Below the pieces are notes generated by a model, which worked only from the letters and a program-made list of their open reading frames with translations, was not told the origin of the DNA and did no database searches. Positions 57,467 through 64,000 of a stretch of DNA of 64,000 bases are shown here, piece by piece; position 1 is the first letter of the stretch; each line of letters starts with the position of its first letter. The DNA lies in contig JAEWTL010000093.1 in assembly GCA_023459495.1 (NCBI GenBank), positions 1 through 64,000 of the forward strand, given 5' to 3'. Both the position numbers and the translations under genes were made by a program. Origin of the DNA: Bacillota bacterium. Lineage in GTDB: Bacteria; Bacillota; Clostridia; Christensenellales; SZUA-584.

Positions 57467-57835
57467 CTAAAACTTGAGCCCGGCTTCTCTGGCGCCGTCG
57501 GCTAACTTCTGCACGCGTCCGGTATAGAGGTACCCGCCGCGGTCGAAAACTACCTGCTCAATGCCCTTGGCCAATGCCTGCCGCGCGACTTCCATGCCGA
57601 CCATCTTCGCAGCTTCAGACTTGGTCTTGCTCTGCACTTCCGCCTTGAGCGCGCCCGAAAGCGTGGATGCGGAAACCAGCGTCATGCCCGCGACATCGTC
57701 GATGATCTGGGCGTAGATGTGGTTCGTGCTGCGGAATACGTTAAGCCTCGGCCGCTGCGCTGTACCGGATACACGGTTGCGCACACGGATGTGGCGTCCT
57801 TTGCGTATTGTGTTTTTATCTTCCTTCGTGATCAA
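57467..57835 (-). CDS. rplR: 50S ribosomal protein L18
   Basis: A 122-aa 5S rRNA-binding protein: RKGRHIRVRNRVSGTAQRPR, LNVFRSTNHIYAQIIDD, VVFDRGGYLYTGRVQKLADGAREAGL. Normal length and place between rplF and rpsE. Confidence 0.96.
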   Translation of the reverse strand: MITKEDKNTIRKGRHIRVRNRVSGTAQRPRLNVFRSTNHIYAQIIDDVAGMTLVSASTLSGALKAEVQSKTKSEAAKMVGMEVARQALAKGIEQVVFDRGGYLYTGRVQKLADGAREAGLKF

Positions 57836-57847
57836 TTCAAGCCACCT

Positions 57848-58390
57848 CTATTTCATTCCGGCCTTGCCGACCTTGAGCGAAATCTGCTCGCCCGCATACC
57901 GTATGCCCTTGCCCTTGTAGGGTTCCGGCGGACGGATGCTGCGGATATCTGCCGCAACCTGGCCAACGACCTGCTTCGATGTACCAGACACCTTGATGAC
58001 GTTGGTGCCTTCCACGTCGAGCTTGATGCCGTTTTCTTCCGGCACCTCTACCGGATGCGAGTAGCCCACGCTCAGCACGATCTTGCTGCCGCTCTTCTGC
58101 ACCCTGTAGCCCACGCCCACGACCTCAAGCGTTTTGGTAAAGCCCTGGGTAAGACCCGTGACCATGTTGGCGATAAGCGCCCGCGAAAGGCCGTGATACG
58201 CGCGCTCTTCCTTATCTTCCGATGCGCGCTTAACAACCACCGCGTCGTCCTCTATAGCGACTTCGATGGAAGCGGGGATGCGCTCGGTGAGCTCACCTTT
58301 ATTGCTTTTTACCCGTACCACGTTACCCGCTTCGACCGTGACCGTCACGCCCGCCGGGATGGGTATGGGCTTTTTCCCGATTCTCGACAT
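57848..58390 (-). CDS. rplF: 50S ribosomal protein L6
   Basis: A 180-aa protein: MSRIGKKPIPIPAGVTV, HGLSRALIANMVTGLTQGF, LSVGYSHPVEV, RPPEPYKGKGIRYAGE. The start at 58390 matches the family N terminus; the frame to 58423 overlaps the rpsH end without support. Confidence 0.96.
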   Translation of the reverse strand: MSRIGKKPIPIPAGVTVTVEAGNVVRVKSNKGELTERIPASIEVAIEDDAVVVKRASEDKEERAYHGLSRALIANMVTGLTQGFTKTLEVVGVGYRVQKSGSKIVLSVGYSHPVEVPEENGIKLDVEGTNVIKVSGTSKQVVGQVAADIRSIRPPEPYKGKGIRYAGEQISLKVGKAGMK

Positions 58391-58416
58391 GTTACTCTCC
58401 TCCGCAAACGCGTATT

Positions 58417-58815
58417 CTACCACACATAGGCGATGACTTCGCCGCCTACGCCCTGCTCGCGCGCTTCCTTGTCCGTCATGATTCCCCTGGACGTGGAAAT
58501 GATCGCGATACCAAGGCCGCCTAAAACCTTGGGTACTTCATCCTTGCCGGCGTACACCCTCAGGCCCGGTTTGCTGATCTTCTTCAGACCGGTGATGATG
58601 GACTCGTTCTTTCCGCCGTATTTCAAGGTGATGCGGATGATGCCCTGCGGGCCTTCATCCTTGCTTTCGTACCCTTTGATATAGCCTTCTTTGAGAAGTA
58701 TCCCGGCAATGGCCTTCTTCGTTCTTGAAGCCGGCATGTCGATTACTTCGTGCTTTGCTCCCAGCGCATTGCGAATACGGGTCAGCATATCCGCTACGGG
58801 ATCCGTTACAGGCAT
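58417..58815 (-). CDS. rpsH: 30S ribosomal protein S8
   Basis: A 132-aa protein: VTDPVADMLTRIRNA, MPASRTKKAIAGILLKEGYI, ISKPGLRVYAGKDEVPKVLGGLGIAIISTS, cut here to GLRVYAGKDEVPKVLGGLG. It binds the 16S central domain and, in many bacteria, represses the spc operon. GGAGG lies upstream. Confidence 0.96.
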   Translation of the reverse strand: MPVTDPVADMLTRIRNALGAKHEVIDMPASRTKKAIAGILLKEGYIKGYESKDEGPQGIIRITLKYGGKNESIITGLKKISKPGLRVYAGKDEVPKVLGGLGIAIISTSRGIMTDKEAREQGVGGEVIAYVW

Positions 58816-58848
58816 CTGAATTACCTCCTTAAATAATCGAACAAAGCC

Positions 58849-59034
58849 TTACCAGCTCGCTTTTCTCACACCGGGGATTTCGCCCTTATAAGCGAGTTCC
58901 CGGAAGCAGATGCGGCAGATGCCGTACTTGCGCAGTACCGCATGCGGCCGGCCGCAGATGCTACACCGCGTATAGTTGCGCGTAGAGAACTTGGAACCTC
59001 TCTGCTGCTTGTTGATCATCGATTTTTTCGCCAC
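58849..59034 (-). CDS. rpsN: 30S ribosomal protein S14, type Z
   Basis: A 61-aa zinc-binding S14: CSICGRPHAVLRKYGICRIC supplies two C-x2-C pairs, followed by FRELAYKGEIPGVRKASW. The short, zinc form is typical of Firmicutes. Located between rplE and rpsH. Confidence 0.96.
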   Translation of the reverse strand: MAKKSMINKQQRGSKFSTRNYTRCSICGRPHAVLRKYGICRICFRELAYKGEIPGVRKASW

Positions 59035-59050
59035 TTTGCTTTCCTCCAGT

Positions 59051-59590
59051 CTAACGCTTGAAAGGCATGCCGAGCAATGTCAGCAGCTCTCTGGCTTCCT
59101 CGTCGGTGTTCGCCGTCGTTACGAATATAATATCCATACCGCGGATCTTATCCACGTTGTCGTACACGATCTCCGGGAATACGAGCTGCTCCTTGATACC
59201 CATCGCAAAGTTGCCACGACCATCAAACGAAGTCGCCGACACGCCGCGAAAGTCTCTCACGCGCGGCAACGCGATGCTCATTAAACGATCGGCAAACTCA
59301 TACATGCGGGTACCGCGCAGCGTTACCTTGGCACCAACCTTCATGCCCTCGCGCACCTTGAAGTTCGCGACGCTCTTTTTGGCCTTGGTCACGATGGGGC
59401 GCTGGCCCGAAATGGTCGCCAGATCCGCTACCGCCGCGTCGAGGCTCTTGGGGTTATCCTTCGTGTCGCCGAGGCCCATGTTGATCACGATCTTCTCGAG
59501 CTTGGGCACCTGCATCACGTTCTTGTATCCGAACTTCTTCATGAGCGCGGGCATCGTTTCGCTCACGTACATATCCTTCATTCTCGGCAT
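59051..59590 (-). CDS. rplE: 50S ribosomal protein L5
   Basis: A 179-aa 5S rRNA-binding protein: YKNVMQVPKLEKIVINMGLG, GQRPIVTKAKKSVANFKVRE, VTLRGTRMYEF, RDFRGVSATSFDGRGNF (as RDFRGV and FDGRGN). GGGAGG is 8 nt before ATG 59590; the ATG at 59608 overlaps rplX without support. Confidence 0.96.
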   Translation of the reverse strand: MPRMKDMYVSETMPALMKKFGYKNVMQVPKLEKIVINMGLGDTKDNPKSLDAAVADLATISGQRPIVTKAKKSVANFKVREGMKVGAKVTLRGTRMYEFADRLMSIALPRVRDFRGVSATSFDGRGNFAMGIKEQLVFPEIVYDNVDKIRGMDIIFVTTANTDEEARELLTLLGMPFKR

Positions 59591-59604
59591 TGCGCTATCC
59601 TCCC

Positions 59605-59928
59605 TCACTTGTCAAACGTGTCGCCGCATTTTTTGCAGACGCGCACGCGGGCTCCGCCTTCAAGCACCTTGTATCCAAGGCGCGTGGCCTTGCCGCACTT
59701 TCCGCAGACAAGCATAACTTTGCTGGCGTCAATCGGCGCCTCCTGGTGCACGATGCCGCCCGGCTTGCCCTGTCCCTTTGGCTTCTCGTGCTTGGTGACG
59801 ATATTCACCTTCTCGACGACGACCTTACCGGCAGACGGCTCGGCAATGAGAACCTTGCCCTTTTTGCCCTTGTCCTTGCCGGAGATCACGACGACTTTAT
59901 CTTCTTTTTTGATATGCATTCTTCCCAT
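59605..59928 (-). CDS. rplX: 50S ribosomal protein L24
   Basis: A 107-aa protein with a KOW motif: KKEDKVVVISGKDKGKKGKV, HEKPKGQGKPGGIVHQEAPI, and a C-terminal four-Cys site (CGKCGK, CKKCGD). It starts 50S assembly. Overlaps the frame of rplE upstream region only slightly. Confidence 0.95.
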   Translation of the reverse strand: MGRMHIKKEDKVVVISGKDKGKKGKVLIAEPSAGKVVVEKVNIVTKHEKPKGQGKPGGIVHQEAPIDASKVMLVCGKCGKATRLGYKVLEGGARVRVCKKCGDTFDK

Positions 59929-59945
59929 TTTACTCTTCCGCCTTC

Positions 59946-60314
59946 CTACAGCACCTCGGGTGCCAGCGAGATGATCTTCATGTATTCCTTCTCGCGCAGC
60001 TCCCGCGCTACGGGCCCGAATATACGTGTGCCTCTCGGCTGCTTCTGCGTATCAATGATCACGGCTGCATTGTCGTCAAACTTGATGTAGCTTCCGTCAC
60101 TGCGCTTCACGCCATAAACGCTACGCACGATAACCGCGCGGACAACATCTTTCTTCTTTACAACCCCACCCGGGGCCGCTGTCTTCACCGCCGCGATGAT
60201 GACGTCGCCGATGTTGGCTGTCACCCTTTTGGAGCCGCCGAGCACCTTGATGCACTGGATCTCCTTGGCGCCCGTATTGTCCGCCACCTTCAGGCGGGTC
60301 TGGGCTTGTATCAT
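59946..60314 (-). CDS. rplN: 50S ribosomal protein L14
   Basis: A 122-aa protein: MIQAQTRLKVADNTGAKEIQ, GDVIIAAVKTAAPGG, RGTRIFGPVARELREKEYMK. Start at 60314 matches the universal N terminus and has AGGAGG upstream. The frame to 60362 overlaps rpsQ and is not used. Confidence 0.96.
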   Translation of the reverse strand: MIQAQTRLKVADNTGAKEIQCIKVLGGSKRVTANIGDVIIAAVKTAAPGGVVKKKDVVRAVIVRSVYGVKRSDGSYIKFDDNAAVIIDTQKQPRGTRIFGPVARELREKEYMKIISLAPEVL

Positions 60315-60342
60315 AGCTAACGCCTCCTCAAATTGTTCAAGA

Positions 60343-60600
60343 CTACTTAGCGGCTTCGACAACCTCTACGAGTCTCCATCTTTTGTCCTTGCTTAAGGGA
60401 CGAGTCTCGGTGATCATCACCTTGTCGCCCACTTTCGCGACGTTCTCTTCGTCGTGAGCCTTGTATTTTTTGGTCAGCGTGACCGTCTTACCGTAAAGCG
60501 GATGCGTGGACTTACGCACAATGGCGACCACGATCGTCTTATCCATCTTATCGCTGACGACGATACCCACTCTCGATTTGCGAATTCCTCTCTCTGCCAT
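60343..60600 (-). CDS. rpsQ: 30S ribosomal protein S17
   Basis: An 85-aa OB-fold protein: RVGIVVSDKMDKTIVVAIVR, HPLYGKTV, GDKVMITETRPLSKDKRWRL. Normal length, between rpmC and rplN. Confidence 0.96.
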   Translation of the reverse strand: MAERGIRKSRVGIVVSDKMDKTIVVAIVRKSTHPLYGKTVTLTKKYKAHDEENVAKVGDKVMITETRPLSKDKRWRLVEVVEAAK

Positions 60601-60611
60601 CGCTACTCTCC

Positions 60612-60815
60612 TTAGTTCTGTGCCGCTTTGAGCTCGCGCTCGCGCAGTATCGTCTTCACCCGGGCGATGTCCTTCTTGGTGCTGTTGATCACCATGACAT
60701 TGCCAAGCTGTCCGGTCGCGTTCTGAAAACGCAGGTTAAACAGCTCCTGCTTTAAGTCCTTCAGCTTCAGCGTCAGCTCGTCGCTGCTCATTTCGTGCAA
60801 CTTACTCGCTTTCAT
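60612..60815 (-). CDS. rpmC: 50S ribosomal protein L29
   Basis: A 67-aa helical-hairpin protein: MKASKLHEMSSDEL, LKQELFNLRFQNATGQL, KDIARVKTILRERE. It surrounds the exit tunnel. ATG 60815 overlaps the 3' end of rplP by 14 nt, so translation is probably coupled. Confidence 0.95.
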   Translation of the reverse strand: MKASKLHEMSSDELTLKLKDLKQELFNLRFQNATGQLGNVMVINSTKKDIARVKTILRERELKAAQN

Positions 60816-61305
60816 CCTGCTCACCATCCGTTTCTGCAACATCCTCGGTCACCGGCTTCTCCTTGAAGCTCATGTGCGAGAACGCATCGGCGTCAAAAGT
60901 TTCGTTCTTTACGATCTTGCACTTGATGGGCAGCTTGTATGCTGCGAGGCGCAGCGCCTCATGTGCAAGCTCTTCGGGAACGCCTGCGATTTCAAACATC
61001 ACGCGGCCCGGTTTCACCACGGCTACCCAGTACTCCGGGGAGCCCTTGCCGGAACCCATGCGCGTTTCGGCAGGTTTTTCCGTAATCGGCTTATGCGGGA
61101 AGATCTTGATCCACACATGTCCGCCGCGCTTGATATATCTTGTCATCGCGATACGAGCTGCTTCAATCTGGTTGCTCGTGATCCACGCGGGCTGCGTCGC
61201 TACCAAGCCAAATTCGCCGTAGCTGATCGTGTTGCCCTTCATGGCACGGCCCTTCATGCGGCCGCGATGCACTCTCCTGCGCTTAACCCTTTTTGGCATT
61301 AACAT
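60802..61305 (-). CDS. rplP: 50S ribosomal protein L16 with acidic C-terminal extension
   Basis: A 167-aa protein: MLMPKRVKRRRVHRGRMKGR, then EFGLVATQPAWITSNQIEAA, KPAETRMGSGKGSPEYWVAV and AHEALRLAAYKLPIKCKIV. About 20 residues longer than most L16, ending in the acidic tail DVAETDGEQDESE. AAGGAGG lies upstream of ATG 61305. The N terminus overlaps the end of rpsC by 23 nt. Confidence 0.95.
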   Translation of the reverse strand: MLMPKRVKRRRVHRGRMKGRAMKGNTISYGEFGLVATQPAWITSNQIEAARIAMTRYIKRGGHVWIKIFPHKPITEKPAETRMGSGKGSPEYWVAVVKPGRVMFEIAGVPEELAHEALRLAAYKLPIKCKIVKNETFDADAFSHMSFKEKPVTEDVAETDGEQDESE

Positions 61306-61981
61306 TTTTGCTGCCTCCTTCCGCGGGGGTCTTAAACTTATCTCGGAGCGGATTGCCAAGGATCTCGCCCTTGTATATCCAGACCTTGCAGCCGATTCTG
61401 CCATAGGTCGTATGCGCTTCCGCAAAACCATAATCGATGTCCGCTCTGATCGTCTGCAGCGGGATCGAACCGTCGTGATATTTCTCACTCCGGGCGATTT
61501 CCGCGCCGCCCAAACGGCCTGCACACACGGCTTTGATACCGAGCGCGCCGCCCTTCATGGCACGGCCGATGGATTGCTTCATGGCGCGGCGGAACGAGAT
61601 GCGGCGCTCAAGCTGCTGAGCGATGCTCTCCGCTACGAGCTGCGCTTCGATATCCGGGCGCTTGACTTCGATGATGTTCAAAACAACGGCTTTGCCCGTC
61701 TGCTTGGACAGCTGCGCTTTCAATATATCCACGCCCTGTCCGCCCTTGCCGATCACGATGCCCGGCTTGGCGCAGTATACGCTCACCGTCAGCTTGTTGG
61801 CAGCGCGCTCCGTCTCGATCTTCGAGACGCCAGCCGCGTAAAGCTGCTTCTTGAGCTGCTTGCGGATTACGTTGTCTTCTTTGAGGTTGACGGCGAATTC
61901 GCCCTTCCTCGCAAACCAGCGGGCGTTCCAATCCTTGATCACGCCGACGCGCATGCCATGCGGGTTAACTTTCTGACCCAT
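61283..61981 (-). CDS. rpsC: 30S ribosomal protein S3
   Basis: A 232-aa protein: MGQKVNPHGMRVGVIKDWNA, the KH domain GIVIGKGGQGVDIL, FRRAMKQSIGRAMKGG and GRIGCKVWIYKGEIL. It lines the mRNA entry site. Overlaps rplP. Confidence 0.96.
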   Translation of the reverse strand: MGQKVNPHGMRVGVIKDWNARWFARKGEFAVNLKEDNVIRKQLKKQLYAAGVSKIETERAANKLTVSVYCAKPGIVIGKGGQGVDILKAQLSKQTGKAVVLNIIEVKRPDIEAQLVAESIAQQLERRISFRRAMKQSIGRAMKGGALGIKAVCAGRLGGAEIARSEKYHDGSIPLQTIRADIDYGFAEAHTTYGRIGCKVWIYKGEILGNPLRDKFKTPAEGGSKNVNAKKG

Positions 61982-61984
61982 AGG

Positions 61985-62383
61985 TTAAGATTCCTCCTTG
62001 ACTGCACTGTCCAGAATGATGGTGATATGGCTCGAACGCTTGCGGATGCGGAACGCCTTGCCATGGTCCATGGGGCGGAAACGCCTCATTGTGGGACCCT
62101 GATCCGCGAACACTTCCGCTACGATGAGATCGTCCCGGAGCAGTCCCTGGTTGTTCTCCGCGTTGGCGATCGCGCTGTTCAACAGCTTCTCTACCACAGG
62201 GCTGGCCGCTTTGGGCGTGGCTTTCAGAATCGCCATCGCTTCCATCACCTTTTTGCCGCGGATGAGGTCAATCACGATCTTGACCTTGCTGGCCGAAATG
62301 CGCACGTACTTGACCTTTGCGCACGGCCGCTTATCTTTTTCCTGCTGCCTAGCTTTCGCTTTTTCTCTCTGACGAGTTGCCAT
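61985..62383 (-). CDS. rplV: 50S ribosomal protein L22
   Basis: A 132-aa protein: AKVKYVRISASKVKIVIDLI, NSAIANAENNQGL, RFRPMDHGKAFRIRKRSSHI. A basic 20-residue N-terminal extension (REKAKARQQEKDKRP) precedes the usual start. It contributes to the exit tunnel. Confidence 0.96.
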   Translation of the reverse strand: MATRQREKAKARQQEKDKRPCAKVKYVRISASKVKIVIDLIRGKKVMEAMAILKATPKAASPVVEKLLNSAIANAENNQGLLRDDLIVAEVFADQGPTMRRFRPMDHGKAFRIRKRSSHITIILDSAVKEES

Positions 62384-62402
62384 TCTTTACTCCTCTCCGG
62401 GC

Positions 62403-62681
62403 TTACCGGGAACCGGTCTTTTTATCGCCCGCGTGACCGCGGAACGTTCTCGTCGGCGCAAATTCCCCGAGCTTGTGTCCAACCATATCTTCCGTGATAT
62501 ATACCGGCACAAACTTGTGTCCGTCATGCACTGCTACGGTGTGTCCCACCATATCCGGGAATATCGTGGATGACCTGGACCAGGTCTTGAGCACCTTTTT
62601 CTCGTTCTTTTCGTTCATCTGCTGCAGTCTTGACAGCAGCTTCGGATCTACGAAAGGACCCTTTTTAACCGATCTGCTCAT
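62403..62681 (-). CDS. rpsS: 30S ribosomal protein S19
   Basis: A 92-aa protein: MSRSVKKGPFVDPKLL, TWSRSSTIFPDMVGHTVAVH, GHKLGEFAPTRTFRGH. Normal length. Confidence 0.97.
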   Translation of the reverse strand: MSRSVKKGPFVDPKLLSRLQQMNEKNEKKVLKTWSRSSTIFPDMVGHTVAVHDGHKFVPVYITEDMVGHKLGEFAPTRTFRGHAGDKKTGSR

Positions 62682-62696
62682 ATCCTTCTCCTTATC

Positions 62697-63527
62697 CTAC
62701 TTGTTCCTGCGCCGTACGATATACTTATCCGAAGCGTTCTTCGTCTTCCTCGTCTTGTAACCCAAGGTCGGCTTGCCCCACGGGGTAACCGGTCCGGGAC
62801 GGCCGATCGGCGCTTTGCCTTCGCCGCCGCCGTGCGGATGGTCTACTGGGTTCATGACCGAGCCGCGGACCGTCGGGCGGATGCCCATGTGGCGCTTGCG
62901 GCCGGCTTTACCAAGGTTGACGTTCTCCTGGTCGATGTTGCCGACCTGGCCGATGGTCGCCTTGGCGTTCTGCAGGATCATGCGAACTTCGCCGGAGGGC
63001 AGGCGCACCTGAGCGTAAGCGCCTTCTTTAGCCATCAGCTGCGCTGCGTTACCCGCGCTGCGCACGAGCTGGCCGCCCTTGCCGGGCTTCAGCTCGACGT
63101 TGTGGATCAGCGTGCCCAGCGGGATGTCCTTCAAATAAAGCGCGTTACCCGGCTTGATGTCGGCACCTTCGCCCGACATAATCGCATCGCCCACGTTCAT
63201 GCCGTAGGGCGCGAGGATGTAGCGCTTTTCGCCGTCCGCGTACTGCAGCAGCGCGATGTGCGCCGTGCGGTTCGGGTCATATTCGATCGTGGCAACCTTG
63301 GCCGGCACGCCGTCCTTGTTGCGCTTGAAATCGATGATGCGGTATTTCTGTCTGTTGCCGCCGCCATGATGACGAACGGTGATGCGGCCGTACATGTTGC
63401 GGCCAGCGGTCTTCTTGATGGGTTCCAGAAGCGACTTCTGGGGCTCCGAGCAGGTGATCTCCTCATACGCAGAGACCGTCATGCCGCGGCGGCCGGGTGA
63501 AGTCGGTTTGTAAATCTTGATAGCCAT
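62697..63527 (-). CDS. rplB: 50S ribosomal protein L2
   Basis: A 276-aa core protein of the peptidyl-transferase region: YKPTSPGRRGMTVS, GRNMYGRITVRHHGGGNRQK, RPTVRGSVMNPVDHPHGGGE (with the conserved His), GRPGPVTPWGKPTLGYKTRK. Complete. Confidence 0.97.
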   Translation of the reverse strand: MAIKIYKPTSPGRRGMTVSAYEEITCSEPQKSLLEPIKKTAGRNMYGRITVRHHGGGNRQKYRIIDFKRNKDGVPAKVATIEYDPNRTAHIALLQYADGEKRYILAPYGMNVGDAIMSGEGADIKPGNALYLKDIPLGTLIHNVELKPGKGGQLVRSAGNAAQLMAKEGAYAQVRLPSGEVRMILQNAKATIGQVGNIDQENVNLGKAGRKRHMGIRPTVRGSVMNPVDHPHGGGEGKAPIGRPGPVTPWGKPTLGYKTRKTKNASDKYIVRRRNK

Positions 63528-63548
63528 GGCTTTTCTCCTCCCTTAGCC

Positions 63549-63842
63549 TTACTGCGACAACGAATCGAAGAACTCGATGGACTTGGAGCCCTTCTTAAGC
63601 GTGACGAAGGCTTTCTTGGTTTCGGGCCTGCGGCCGATATGCTGTCCCTGGCGCTTCAGTTTGCCCATGTTGCGCAGCGTGTTAACCTTGGCGACCTTGA
63701 CGCCAAAGATCTCCTCAACCGCTTTGCCGATCTGCGTGCGGTTGGCGCGGGTATCTACGAGAAAAGTGTACTTTTTAAACGCGATGTCGTCGTAGCTCTT
63801 CTCGGTGAGAACTGGCTTTAAGATGATGTCTCTCGCTTCCAT
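63549..63842 (-). CDS. rplW: 50S ribosomal protein L23
   Basis: A 97-aa protein at the tunnel exit: DIILKPVLTEKSYDDI, YTFLVDTRANRTQIGKAVEE, FGVKVAKVNTLRNMGK. Its ATG overlaps the rplD stop by one base (TAATG). Confidence 0.96.
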   Translation of the reverse strand: MEARDIILKPVLTEKSYDDIAFKKYTFLVDTRANRTQIGKAVEEIFGVKVAKVNTLRNMGKLKRQGQHIGRRPETKKAFVTLKKGSKSIEFFDSLSQ

Positions 63843-64000
63843 TACGCAAAAACCTCCTCGACCTTTTTCACGGCGTCCTGCGTGATCACGAGCTTGGTAT
63901 AGTTCAAAAGATCGTAGACGTTGAGGCAGTCTGCCGGCAGCGTCTTGACGCCCGGGATGTTGTTCGACGCGCGCACGACGGTTTCGTTAGCAGCGCCGGT
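63842..64000 (-). CDS. rplD: 50S ribosomal protein L4, C-terminal part (cut by the window end)
   Basis: The last 52 residues and the stop are present: RASNNIPGVKTLPADCLNVY, then DLLNYTKLVITQDAVKKVEE. This is the conserved C terminus of L4. The rest, with rplC and rpsJ, should lie beyond 64000. Confidence 0.95.
   Translation of the reverse strand, partial: TGAANETVVRASNNIPGVKTLPADCLNVYDLLNYTKLVITQDAVKKVEEVFA

Overview
The window reads as chromosome of an anaerobic, Gram-positive Clostridia-type bacterium. The signs are: the S10-spc-alpha gene order with adk-map-KOW-infA-rpmJ inside it; Zn-type S14 and S4; cdaA-cdaR, rpmE-DUF1385-prmC-prfA and Ecf cassettes; an LPxTG surface protein; and oxygen defence by rubrerythrin, superoxide reductase and a PerR-type regulator. 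A collagen-like Gly-X-Thr protein and a Cys-rich coat-like protein suggest spore formation but do not prove it. Genus cannot be assigned from the sequence alone. Base composition is moderately GC-rich, apart from AT-rich intergenic patches and one AT-rich small gene near 38.8 kb.

Layout. 0-0.13 kb: right end of an IS3-family element. 0.4-7.7 kb: O-antigen-ligase-like protein, polysaccharide deacetylase, SSB-like protein, a small membrane protein, a Cys-rich coat-like protein, a large XRE regulator and a DUF2974 hydrolase. 8-13.2 kb: FAH hydrolase, yerC, pcrA and ligA as one plus-strand run. 13.7-19 kb: LPxTG repeat protein, two-subunit class I fumarase, a MutM-like glycosylase without the usual zinc finger, and an NlpC/P60 wall hydrolase. 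19.2-20.7 kb: perR-dfx-rbr. 20.8-28.5 kb: clostripain-like lipoprotein, cysK, a P-loop ATPase, a COG2509 flavoprotein and cdaA-cdaR. 28.9-33.3 kb: rpmE, DUF1385, prmC, prfA and an acetyltransferase. 33.3-38.6 kb: collagen-like protein, two uracil-DNA glycosylases, a NagB-like protein, tRNA-Leu(GAG) and class I aldolase. 39-46.4 kb: CBS-type inorganic pyrophosphatase, two cupins, two tandem zinc-ribbon/RbsC-like membrane proteins and trpB2 with a repeat-rich leader. 46.4-64 kb: a minus-strand block from rplD (cut by the window end) through rplQ, then ecfA1-ecfA2-ecfT-truA.

The most unusual items are three. First, a tandem pair of genes fuses a cytosolic zinc ribbon and a Pro-rich linker to an RbsC-like permease whose ATPase-docking loop looks shortened, with no ATPase or binding protein nearby. 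Second, the trpB2 leader carries evenly spaced GAG triplets resembling a TRAP target. Third, two overlapping uracil-DNA glycosylase paralogues differ in having or lacking the Fe-S cysteines, and the upstream one has a promoter placed as for a leaderless mRNA. Housekeeping regions are otherwise conventional.
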